From the NCBI RefSeq assembly GCF_900111835.1, contig NZ_FOJP01000014.1, positions 1 to 64,000 of the forward strand: a DNA stretch of 64,000 nt, written 5' to 3'. Position numbers and translations under genes: made by a program. Positions within the stretch are counted from its first letter, which is position 1. The number at the start of each line of letters is the position of its first letter. Under the pieces are notes generated by a model. That model searched no databases. It was not told where the DNA came from and saw nothing but the letters and a program-made list of their open reading frames with translations. Below, in pieces: positions 23,542-31,290 of the stretch. The stretch comes from Metapseudomonas otitidis. GTDB taxonomy: Bacteria > Pseudomonadota > Gammaproteobacteria > Pseudomonadales > Pseudomonadaceae.

Positions 23542-24663
23542 AATATTACAGAACACCTATCGCTGGCCAACGAAACGCAGCTGGACCTACATTCTCTGGC
23601 GATCAACGCCCAGGAAGCGGCAGCGGCGTTCATCGCCGCTGGTACCGCAGCCAACACCCTGCGCAGCTACCGCAGCGCTCTCGCCTACTGGTCGGCGTGG
23701 CTGCAACTGCGCTACGGCCAGGCGCTGGGCGATGCGGCATTGCCCTCCTCGGTAGCCATACAGTTTGTGGTTGACCACCTGGCTCGTCCGACGGCTGGCG
23801 GTGGCTGGGTGCACCTTTTGCCACCTACCATCGACGCCGCGCTGGTGGCTGCGCGAGTCAAGGCCAAACTCGGCCCATTGGCCTACAACACCGTCAGCCA
23901 TCGCCTGGCGGTACTCGGTAAATGGCATCGGATTAACGGCTGGGGCAGTCCAACCGAGACGGCGGCGTTGAAGGCCTTGCTGCGCGAAGCGCGCAAAGCC
24001 CAGTCGCGCCATGGCGTGTCGGTGCGCAAGAAAACCGCCATCATCCTCGAGCCGTTGCAAGCGCTACTTGCCACTTGCACCGACGGCGTGCGCGGGATAC
24101 GTGATCGCGCCCTCCTCCTGCTGGCATGGAGTGGCGGTGGCCGCCGTCGCTCCGAAGTGGTCGGCTTGCAGATCGGTGATGTACGCCGACTGGATGCTGA
24201 CACCTGGCTCTACGCACTGGGCACGACTAAAACCGACACCGGCGGGCTGCGCCGCGAGAAACCGCTACGTGGGCCGGCAGCACTAGCCCTCGCCGCCTGG
24301 CTGGAAGTCGCGCCTGCCGAATCCGGACCGCTGTTCCGTCGAATTTATAGGGGTGGCAAGGTCGGCACCCAAGGCCTGTCAGCCGACCAGGTGGCGCGAA
24401 TTGTCCAGCGCCGTGCGCAGTTGGCGGGCCTGGACGGCGATTGGGCCGCGCACAGCCTGCGCTCAGGTTTCGTCACCGAGGCAGGGCGTCAGAGCGTACC
24501 GCTCGGCGAAGTGATGGCTATGACTGAGCACCGCAGCGTCACCACGGTGATGAACTACTTCCAGGCGGGGTCGCTGCTATCCAGTCAGGCGAGCCAGTTG
24601 CTAGGCCCGGCCGTGGGTGCCACTGCTTCGGAAGAAAGATCTGACAGCGACAGAAGTCCCTGA
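23530..24663 (+). CDS. tnpS: TnpS-like tyrosine recombinase
   Basis: This protein has 377 residues from a TTG at 23530; no in-frame ATG is near. The N-terminal SAM-like domain contains 'AAGTAANTLRSYRSALAYWSAWLQ'. The catalytic domain shows 'GRRRSEVVGLQIGDV' (Arg), 'HSLRSGFVTEAGR' (HxxR) and 'TEHRSVTTVMNYF' (His and Tyr nucleophile), so the catalytic set looks intact. The pairing with tnpT points to cointegrate resolution as in Tn4651-type elements. No Tn3-type transposase (tnpA) is seen; the nearest transposition genes are the Tn7-like set at 25.5-30.3 kb. Confidence 0.78.
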   Translation: MNVLNITEHLSLANETQLDLHSLAINAQEAAAAFIAAGTAANTLRSYRSALAYWSAWLQLRYGQALGDAALPSSVAIQFVVDHLARPTAGGGWVHLLPPTIDAALVAARVKAKLGPLAYNTVSHRLAVLGKWHRINGWGSPTETAALKALLREARKAQSRHGVSVRKKTAIILEPLQALLATCTDGVRGIRDRALLLLAWSGGGRRRSEVVGLQIGDVRRLDADTWLYALGTTKTDTGGLRREKPLRGPAALALAAWLEVAPAESGPLFRRIYRGGKVGTQGLSADQVARIVQRRAQLAGLDGDWAAHSLRSGFVTEAGRQSVPLGEVMAMTEHRSVTTVMNYFQAGSLLSSQASQLLGPAVGATASEERSDSDRSP

Positions 24664-24928
24664 GAAAACGCCAAACATTCGCTTTTACGAAATCGCTGCC
24701 CCACAAGTCGGAGCATGGTTACTGAGGGCATTTTCGATGAAGGGCTTTGTCGGATCAGTCGGCGCTCCGCGATTAATAGCCTTCGTGATCCTGAACCATG
24801 CAGAACAGAAAGCCACGGTTAACCTGCAGCCCAAAGCAATATGCTGAAGGCTGGTCTCGCCGCCTCAAGGTGAATAGCTCGACAGCGCTCGAGCCGAAAC
24901 CAGTGAAGTCGGGGCTTGATACAAGCTA

Positions 24929-25429
24929 CTACTGATTCTTGAATTGAATATGCACCTTGAGCGCCGCGAGTTCAGCCCGCAATTTACGAACCTCATGAAT
25001 AAGCGCGTGCTTTTCGTGCGTTAGTCTATCCGCGTTTGAGATGGATCTCTGAAGCTTTTCTCGCGCAGTAATTATTTCAATTTCAGCCTTGCGGATGACC
25101 TCATCGCATTGAAAAAAAATCTCTCGTAACTCTCCTGCAAGGCCATCAAGCACTGAGGTTCTACGGCAGTCCACCCTTGCAGAGCTTTTCAGTAGCGGAG
25201 CCAGCTCTTTTTTGGGCAATTTACGCTCAGCGACTTCATCCGTCTCATGCGTACCAACACCGTCCAAGTGCACCGCAGACTCATGAAGATATTTGCTGAT
25301 TGTAGTAAAGCTGCCGGCTCCGATAGTATTTCTCACTGCCCTAATCGTCACCTGCTCACCTGCTCCAATCAAAAAATTAACCGCGCGCGCTACATCCAAG
25401 CGTGTAATGGAAGGTCCTTTAGGTACCAT
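24929..25429 (-). CDS. KfrA-like DNA-binding protein downstream of tniQ
   Basis: This protein has 166 residues. The N-terminal KfrA-type domain ('ITRLDVARAVNFLIGAGEQVTIRAVRNTIGAGSFTTISKYLHE') is followed by a C-terminal coiled coil (about 95-160). It starts 34 bases after the tniQ stop on the same strand, so it looks like the last gene of the Tn7-like operon. A role in element maintenance, regulation or target choice is possible but not shown. It is distinct from the larger KfrA-like protein at 22561-23451. Confidence 0.7.
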   Translation of the reverse strand: MVPKGPSITRLDVARAVNFLIGAGEQVTIRAVRNTIGAGSFTTISKYLHESAVHLDGVGTHETDEVAERKLPKKELAPLLKSSARVDCRRTSVLDGLAGELREIFFQCDEVIRKAEIEIITAREKLQRSISNADRLTHEKHALIHEVRKLRAELAALKVHIQFKNQ

Positions 25430-25463
25430 ATTGAACTCCTAAATAGCTGTTTCGTTTACAGCA

Positions 25464-26789
25464 CTATAAATCCATAATGACTTGCTGAGTTCCACTGCAA
25501 GCCAAGGACAAAGTCCAACTAGAGTCGCTGTCGCGACAGATGTAGAGATGAGGAGTATTAACGACGCGACGCACATGTGGGCACCGCAACATTTTTTCAG
25601 AAACGACCCCCAATACTGTTTCCCGCCTCATCGAGATGCCGGCGGGCGCCGCCAACTCATGGAGCAGCCCTTGCCACATTCTAACTCTAAATCTTATGAC
25701 ATAACCAAGCTCGAGATAAATGCTAGCATCGTATAACAACTTCAAATAATATACTTTCACCAAAACCACTGGAATCTCTTGATCAATGAATGTCGATTGT
25801 TGAAGCGCATCAATGTATCCAAAACCTAAGCAATCCAACTTGCTAGGCAGCCACGGCACACTGGAGGTTATGGCTAGCCGCAACCGAATGAGCAGGTAAA
25901 TAGCAGTTTTGAGGCATGTTGGTCTAGGTGTCTTTACTCCATCCCAATACCCTAGCAACCCTTCGCAATGCGCAAGACAATACTCATGTCTCTGCAAATG
26001 GACTGTCTCTATATTTCGGCATGCGCCTTGCCAATCTTTCCAATGACGGCGATTGGACGGCACTTCCCAGTTCACGATCTTGGTTTGACGCCGTACGACG
26101 CCCTCATTCTTAGCAATCGGGCAACCGAGGGAAGTGATGAGTACTTTATCAATGGGGTCTTCAGTGTAGCTACCTAGTTTGTCCAGTTTTATAAAGAAAG
26201 GTGATCCTGATTGTGCACCGCTCCGGACAAATTTAAACCACGCCGCTAGTGCTTTTCCCGCTCTATATGTTTTTAACGCGATCGTTGGGGAACAGCGGTA
26301 TTTAACTTGGTTTAATGCTTGGCAAACATAGAAACCACACTGTGAGCATGGTGCATCAAGCAGATCACGACTCAACATGCTGTGACACCATTTACACAGC
26401 GGCTTGAGGGGGGCATTGTGAATCAGGCATGTTTCAACCTGAGGCAGGCAAAAAAAGGTAGAGTGATATCCCCAGACTAAGCACTCCGGACAGTACCGTA
26501 CAACCATTGTCGCTGAGAACGGTGCCAGTCGGAACGCTGAGGGGAAATGCATCCTGTAGTCATGCGCCCGACTTGAGGGCAGAGCGCTGGCAACCCTCTC
26601 GGGTAGATAGAAAAGCTTATGAACACTCCCAGCGCTTCTTATTTCCAGCCACCGCATTACATCGACAGGATTGACCCCATTGAATCGCGCCAGGCTGGCA
26701 ATGATTCCGACAGTAGACTCGAATGGATAGGCACGTCGAATAAAAAATGGCAGTTGCTTCACCCCTGCCCTCCTCCATTGAGCATACAA
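25464..26789 (-). CDS. tniQ: TniQ/TnsD-family target-selection protein
   Basis: This protein has 441 residues. Cysteine/histidine zinc motifs typical of TniQ lie at C100-x2-C103, C121-x2-H124, C132-x2-C135 and C148-x2-C151 ('YCPECL', 'CLIHNAPLKPLCKWC', 'CSQCG'). The remainder is a poorly conserved helical region. In Tn7-like elements TniQ/TnsD binds the target and recruits TnsC. It overlaps the tnsC end by 31 bases. The length is between short TniQ (about 400) and TnsD (about 500), so whether it binds a fixed attachment site is unclear. Confidence 0.85.
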   Translation of the reverse strand: MYAQWRRAGVKQLPFFIRRAYPFESTVGIIASLARFNGVNPVDVMRWLEIRSAGSVHKLFYLPERVASALPSSRAHDYRMHFPSAFRLAPFSATMVVRYCPECLVWGYHSTFFCLPQVETCLIHNAPLKPLCKWCHSMLSRDLLDAPCSQCGFYVCQALNQVKYRCSPTIALKTYRAGKALAAWFKFVRSGAQSGSPFFIKLDKLGSYTEDPIDKVLITSLGCPIAKNEGVVRRQTKIVNWEVPSNRRHWKDWQGACRNIETVHLQRHEYCLAHCEGLLGYWDGVKTPRPTCLKTAIYLLIRLRLAITSSVPWLPSKLDCLGFGYIDALQQSTFIDQEIPVVLVKVYYLKLLYDASIYLELGYVIRFRVRMWQGLLHELAAPAGISMRRETVLGVVSEKMLRCPHVRRVVNTPHLYICRDSDSSWTLSLACSGTQQVIMDL

Positions 26790-27712
26790 AATTGCGGAAG
26801 ATTCGATTTCTGCACCACCTCATCGAGCAACTTATCTGGAATGACAATCCTGGAATAGTCATTTTGCGACAGATACCTTAGCAGGTAGCGAATTGATAAA
26901 AATAGATGTTCAAGAGGTACGTTGTTCTTATAGCCTCCGGCAGAGGCGGAGTTAAGAGCTTTCCAGAATGAGCCGTGAAGTGGCTCCAGCCTGAACCCCG
27001 TTGCGAATGCTTGAGGTGCGAAACCATTGGTATAGGTGATACCTGATTTAGGAGGATATTCCGATTTTTCGTCAAAAGTCTGCAATATTACCGCGAGATC
27101 CTGAGCGCTGGTGCAGCCTTTAAACTCGATGAGCTCACTCATGAATCGCGCGATTAGTTGCTCGCTGTTTCCAGCATACATGAGATCTTCACGTTGTTTG
27201 AAAACAGCTGGCATCGCAAACGATAGTATGGTCATAGTAATACCTTTACGATCCAGCCTGTTAAACAAATCAAAAAGCACATGCAGATCATGAGGTCGAA
27301 GTCTTTGAAACTCGTCAAGAAGCAGCACCCAATGATTGCAAAATTTTTCGGCGCAACGATTAATGACGTGCTCTGATATCCTATCTAACTTACCTACCGG
27401 AGTTTCTCGACTTCGAAACTTCACACCTTCCTCCGTGGCTAGCTGATCGAGTATATTGTTTGTGAAGGAACCCTCTTTCTTGACCACCTCAATTTGGATT
27501 ACATAAGCGCGCGGCATAAACCCGCGAAGCTTGGAGTTGATGGTCTTGATGCACGAAGTTTTTCCCACTCTTGAAAGGCCGTGAAAAATCAGGCCAGTTT
27601 GCCGCATGAATATGGCTTCCAATGCCGTGCTGCTTGCTTTTGCTATTGCATTGGTTATTACCGTGAAATCCTTTCTGAACACGGCATGAGCATCCATCTG
27701 ATCTCTATTCAT
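26759..27712 (-). CDS. tnsC: TnsC/TniB-like AAA+ ATPase
   Basis: This protein has 317 residues from the ATG at 27712, which overlaps the tnsB end by eight bases and follows a G-rich ribosome site; the open frame extends 12 codons further. Walker A 'GLSRVGKTS' is at 45-53 and Walker B 'WVLLLDEFQ' near 128-136; the latter is followed by a sensor region 'GITMTILSFAMP'. TnsC filaments link TniQ-bound target DNA to the TnsB transposase. The size fits short TnsC/TniB proteins rather than the 555-residue TnsC of Tn7. Confidence 0.88.
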   Translation of the reverse strand: MNRDQMDAHAVFRKDFTVITNAIAKASSTALEAIFMRQTGLIFHGLSRVGKTSCIKTINSKLRGFMPRAYVIQIEVVKKEGSFTNNILDQLATEEGVKFRSRETPVGKLDRISEHVINRCAEKFCNHWVLLLDEFQRLRPHDLHVLFDLFNRLDRKGITMTILSFAMPAVFKQREDLMYAGNSEQLIARFMSELIEFKGCTSAQDLAVILQTFDEKSEYPPKSGITYTNGFAPQAFATGFRLEPLHGSFWKALNSASAGGYKNNVPLEHLFLSIRYLLRYLSQNDYSRIVIPDKLLDEVVQKSNLPQFCMLNGGGQG

Positions 27713-29651
27713 CAGCAACGCCCCCTGCGGACTGATCAAAGAAATCATCCAGAAACTCCAACTTAGTCACTCCACCGTCAGTGAGCTGAAATGCAGTTCG
27801 TTCAATGCTCTCTGAATCGTCACCTGACGAGCTTTGCCCTAATGATGAAAGCTCCCTTTCCATTCGCTGCCATTCCAGTAAGCTTCGCTTATTCCGCTTC
27901 CTCAAGAGGTTATCTACAAAGGACATTACAATGTCGTCTTTTCGCGTTATTTCCAGCGTTCTGTCCCTGAGTGCACGATTGATCAGCTTCCGTGTGATTC
28001 GACTGTGGGCAGTCTTAGACCAGTAGCCCAATACGCTCAGGCAACCCAGCGATTGCCCATTGGGAAGAATCGCTTCCACTTGCCGAAGGTCTTTGGGGTC
28101 AATTTTGACGAGCAGTCGCTGCCCTACTAACTCCAGCGACCTTGATAGAACCTTGTTGGTATACCGAGCCTTATCGATAGTGATGTGCGGGGCCACTCCT
28201 GACTCGGCACTTCCTCTGACAATACAGTATTCAACATCCAGGCTTAGCTTAGTTTTGTTAAGGCTCTCTTCCCGCGCCGTCGGAAGGTAAATTGGCACTT
28301 TATAATTATTCAAATGCGCTCGAATCAATTCAACAGGACTCATTGAGAAGGTAGAGCCGGACCTGGGGGTTACATTTAAGTTAGCCAACCAAACGTCGAG
28401 CAGACATTCAGCCTCGTCCACAAATATCTCATATTTTTCTGCATTACTTTCGGCGTCAGTTGCTCGGCCAAATCCGGGTCCACTCCCAGTTGTTGACGGG
28501 CTCCGATGCATAACTTGTTCTGCAATCTGCTTAAAAGTGTTTTCAATTATGGATCGCCGTTCAGGTCGTTTAAGTTGACCATAGCTTACGGAGAAGCCAA
28601 TCAATTCCTTTAGCTTAATCTTGATCCTGTCCGCGTGATGCGCCATCGCATTGTCTAAAAAAAGCGCCCCCCACAGCGCTCCCTTCGTTTCCGGAAGCAC
28701 ATAGCCAATCATTCCACTACCTGGAACATAGGATAAGTTCTGCAACTCAGCTTCGTCGCGTGGTTTCCAATTTCCCAGAAAAGCGCTGATCAAAACATCC
28801 TCTACGTCTTGAGCCCTTACCTCGCTGCTAAACACGAATCTCGCAGCAAGCACTCCCGTTGACACGGTATCCACAGCGGCCAACAGCCAAAAACGATCTA
28901 TAACTCTTGATGTGTGAATTCCGGGCAGTGGCTCCGCTTTAACTATGCACATTTGGTCGACCTTGTAGGCATCCAGTTGCACTACGTCAAATGGTAGACT
29001 GGGGCTGATCAACCCTTGCTCCCCACTACCTATTTGTGCATGTGTTACGCCAAACTCTCCAAGCGTCGAAGCAGCACACATGAAATCGCTGCGCAGGATT
29101 TCATTAATATATTTCTCAATCGTCCTTTGACCTAACCCTTTATGGTTAAATGGCCACTCATCTTCCGTAACACCGGACTCCTTCAGTATCGATCTGAATT
29201 TTGCTGCAATGAATTTTCGATCAAATTTCTGACCAGAAAAGTCACTGTGAAATCGGAGAATGAAATTAGAAATTTCAGTCGCAACTGTAGGATGCCTTTC
29301 TAATGTCAGCTTAAGAACTCCGCTCAAACCACCCTGCTGCTGGCTTCTCATTGGCTGTACAGGCGCATTCCTCCGATACTCTGTTGTACGCATCTGGGGA
29401 ATCAGGGCACGATCGCCAAAATATCTACCTTCAGGGTCACGCTGGAGAAATCTATTAGCTAGTCGAGTTTGCTCGGAGTTCGAGATACCACATCGACGAT
29501 AGATGAAGTTTCCTGTTCTACCCTGGTTAATTAACCGAATAACAGTCAATCTATTGGCAAACACCTCTCTAATATTTTCTTGAAGTGCCTCCGGATTAAC
29601 ATGCATCAGTTCTTCTAGATTGATACCCTTTAAGCGCCCACGAACATTCAT
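27705..29651 (-). CDS. tnsB: TnsB-like DDE transposase
   Basis: This protein has 648 residues. The ATG at 29649-29651 overlaps the tnsA stop (ATGA); four extra codons lie upstream. N-terminal DNA-binding helices precede an rve integrase core with the catalytic triad D227 ('VVQLDAYKVD'), D333 ('GALFLDNAMAHH') and E370 ('RRSIIENTF'). The Mu-type C-terminal beta-barrel region follows. All three acidic residues are present, so strand-transfer activity is expected. TnsB binds repeated sites at the element ends. Confidence 0.9.
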   Translation of the reverse strand: MNVRGRLKGINLEELMHVNPEALQENIREVFANRLTVIRLINQGRTGNFIYRRCGISNSEQTRLANRFLQRDPEGRYFGDRALIPQMRTTEYRRNAPVQPMRSQQQGGLSGVLKLTLERHPTVATEISNFILRFHSDFSGQKFDRKFIAAKFRSILKESGVTEDEWPFNHKGLGQRTIEKYINEILRSDFMCAASTLGEFGVTHAQIGSGEQGLISPSLPFDVVQLDAYKVDQMCIVKAEPLPGIHTSRVIDRFWLLAAVDTVSTGVLAARFVFSSEVRAQDVEDVLISAFLGNWKPRDEAELQNLSYVPGSGMIGYVLPETKGALWGALFLDNAMAHHADRIKIKLKELIGFSVSYGQLKRPERRSIIENTFKQIAEQVMHRSPSTTGSGPGFGRATDAESNAEKYEIFVDEAECLLDVWLANLNVTPRSGSTFSMSPVELIRAHLNNYKVPIYLPTAREESLNKTKLSLDVEYCIVRGSAESGVAPHITIDKARYTNKVLSRSLELVGQRLLVKIDPKDLRQVEAILPNGQSLGCLSVLGYWSKTAHSRITRKLINRALRDRTLEITRKDDIVMSFVDNLLRKRNKRSLLEWQRMERELSSLGQSSSGDDSESIERTAFQLTDGGVTKLEFLDDFFDQSAGGVADE

Positions 29652-30298
29652 GCGCTCACCCATTCGGTGCTGGGACTGAAAAAATACGGTGACAACTCAA
29701 CTTTAAGACGACCCTCGACAAACATTCTTGCAACAAGATAGTGCACCGTTGCCGTGTCAAAATCTCGTAGTTGCTCGTAGAGATCACTCATGCGACCTCT
29801 GACGCGCTGCCTGATGTAAAACTGAGCCTTGCTTACTATTTCTGGCGGAAGAGAATATTCTTTTCCAGCTGCCAAGCATGCACATACCTTCAGCAGAGGC
29901 ATTATTTTATATTTGTGCGGAATGATAGTCGCTGGTGTAAATTCTCGCAGCGTTGCACCACAACTGTTGGCGTGCTCTCTCAGCTCGGCCAGATAGTCAA
30001 AATTGATTTTTTCTGGAGAATAAAGTAAATGCCATTCTAACGCTCCGTCTACGAGAGTAGCTTCGGATGTCAGTAGGATTTTTCGTGGCGTTTTGGTGGG
30101 TAATATACGGAATGCGGGATGAAGGTTAAACTTAAGTACGTCTGGCTGAAACTCCAAAAATGTAAGCCAGTAGCATAGCTCAATGTCGTTAACAATCGTA
30201 AGGCTTCTTCGAGCTTTATGGCTATAGACTACCCATGAGTTCCCAAAGTGCTGGCCACGATTGGTAAAGTTTGAAATCTTAGAATTGCGCCTAACCAC
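29648..30298 (-). CDS. tnsA: TnsA-like protein, catalytic site appears degenerate
   Basis: This protein has 216 residues from a GTG at 30296-30298 with a strong GGGAGGA site. The N-terminal half resembles the TnsA endonuclease fold: 'NDIELCYWLTFLEFQPDVLKFNLHP' contains the first Glu. The region aligning with the D...QxK motif reads 'TSEATLVDGALEWHLLYSPEK', with Glu in place of Asp and no Lys two residues after the second acidic or Gln position. The C-terminal half is helical ('SDLYEQLRDFDTATVHYLVARMFVEG'), like the TnsC-interacting domain. If catalytically dead, the element would not cut the 5' strands and would form cointegrates. Confidence 0.78.
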   Translation of the reverse strand: MVRRNSKISNFTNRGQHFGNSWVVYSHKARRSLTIVNDIELCYWLTFLEFQPDVLKFNLHPAFRILPTKTPRKILLTSEATLVDGALEWHLLYSPEKINFDYLAELREHANSCGATLREFTPATIIPHKYKIMPLLKVCACLAAGKEYSLPPEIVSKAQFYIRQRVRGRMSDLYEQLRDFDTATVHYLVARMFVEGRLKVELSPYFFSPSTEWVSA

Positions 30299-31290
30299 AA
30301 CCCATCCTCCCTAGCACAAGGAATAGATGGGTCCATGGTGATCTCTCTTATAAGTACTGTGTCGCACAGGTGGAGATGGCCCACTGGCAAGATATCAGAT
30401 GATAACAAGACCCCTAGACTATTTCCCAATAAAAAACCCTCTATTTATTCCATGCTGGCCATGTGTATGGCGCATCGCTATATATATTGGTCGATGTCAT
30501 CATCTACCATTTTTGATCTTTAGTTCATGGCAGAGTCATTACAGCGCTACCACTTAGCTTTTACTTTTCTCCAGCAGTATTGAAAGATAAAAAATTTTAA
30601 ATTTTGCCGAAAAATCAAAGCCTTAATATTCCGTTCTTTTCGTATTTTCAGTTCGTCCTACTCCTCAAGGTCTTGATTTGACTGATCCCTCTTCAGCGTC
30701 CACTCCTACATACGGGCTATGCTCATTTGTTCATGGAGGGTTGCGTCGATGAAGCTGATTCAGTGCCTTTTTTCTGAAGGCTATCGAATGCCGCTGCTTG
30801 TGCAGGATGGCGCTGCTGCACCGTTACCACGGGGACACGACCAAGGACAACACTTTCCACAAGGTGGCTTCTGAAGCCGCAGCCATTGTGACCCTTGATT
30901 ACGCCACTTATGGATGGAGCCGAAGACTGGCTCTGTAAATTGGGGGGGCAGCACGAGGCTCGCTGCGTACGATACAAACACTCCCTCGACAGAGGAGGCA
31001 TGAGCTTGCTTGTCTGGTTGATCACCGCATCAAACCCAGAGTGGCAGCGCCATGAGGGAGTCCGTTTGCGGAACAAAGAGCGCCGGCGACCGCAGTAGCA
31101 ACACCTATACTAATTGCAACGAACGGGCCGCGCTCAGGCGAGCCATTGTGAGTTACTCGGGTCCCAGCACCTCATTCTCCTGCTGAAGCAAGCAGAAGCC
31201 AGGGGATGCTGAAAGAAACTTGCACCTTCACCACTTGTTTGAAGCCCGTCGCACATTAGGATTGGTTAGAAATATCCAAGGACGGTCGAA
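30299..31290. other. AT-rich gap between tnsA and the helicase; no intact gene
   Basis: Bases 30299-30700 are AT-rich with no long frame; the transposon end next to tnsA should be here, but no clear terminal repeat set could be identified. Bases 30720-31100 are GC-richer with short broken frames on both strands (such as 30895-31098 plus) that resemble decayed coding DNA I cannot name. The helicase start at 31291 has an AAGGACG site. Confidence 0.5.

Noticed and set aside
24617-24847. Plus-strand frame of 76 codons after tnpS
   Set aside because: It overlaps the end of tnpS, has no ribosome site and no recognisable features.
25464-30298. A CRISPR-associated transposon
   Set aside because: No cas genes or CRISPR array lie near the tns genes, so only a non-CRISPR Tn7-like element is supported.
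30723-31076. Minus-strand frame of 117 codons
   Set aside because: Odd composition, no start signal, and lies in what looks like decayed DNA. Not supportable as a gene.
30299-31290. Clear terminal repeats of the Tn7-like element
   Set aside because: I looked beside tnsA and beyond tniQ for matching TGT...ACA ends with repeated TnsB sites but found no pair I could defend, so element limits are not stated.
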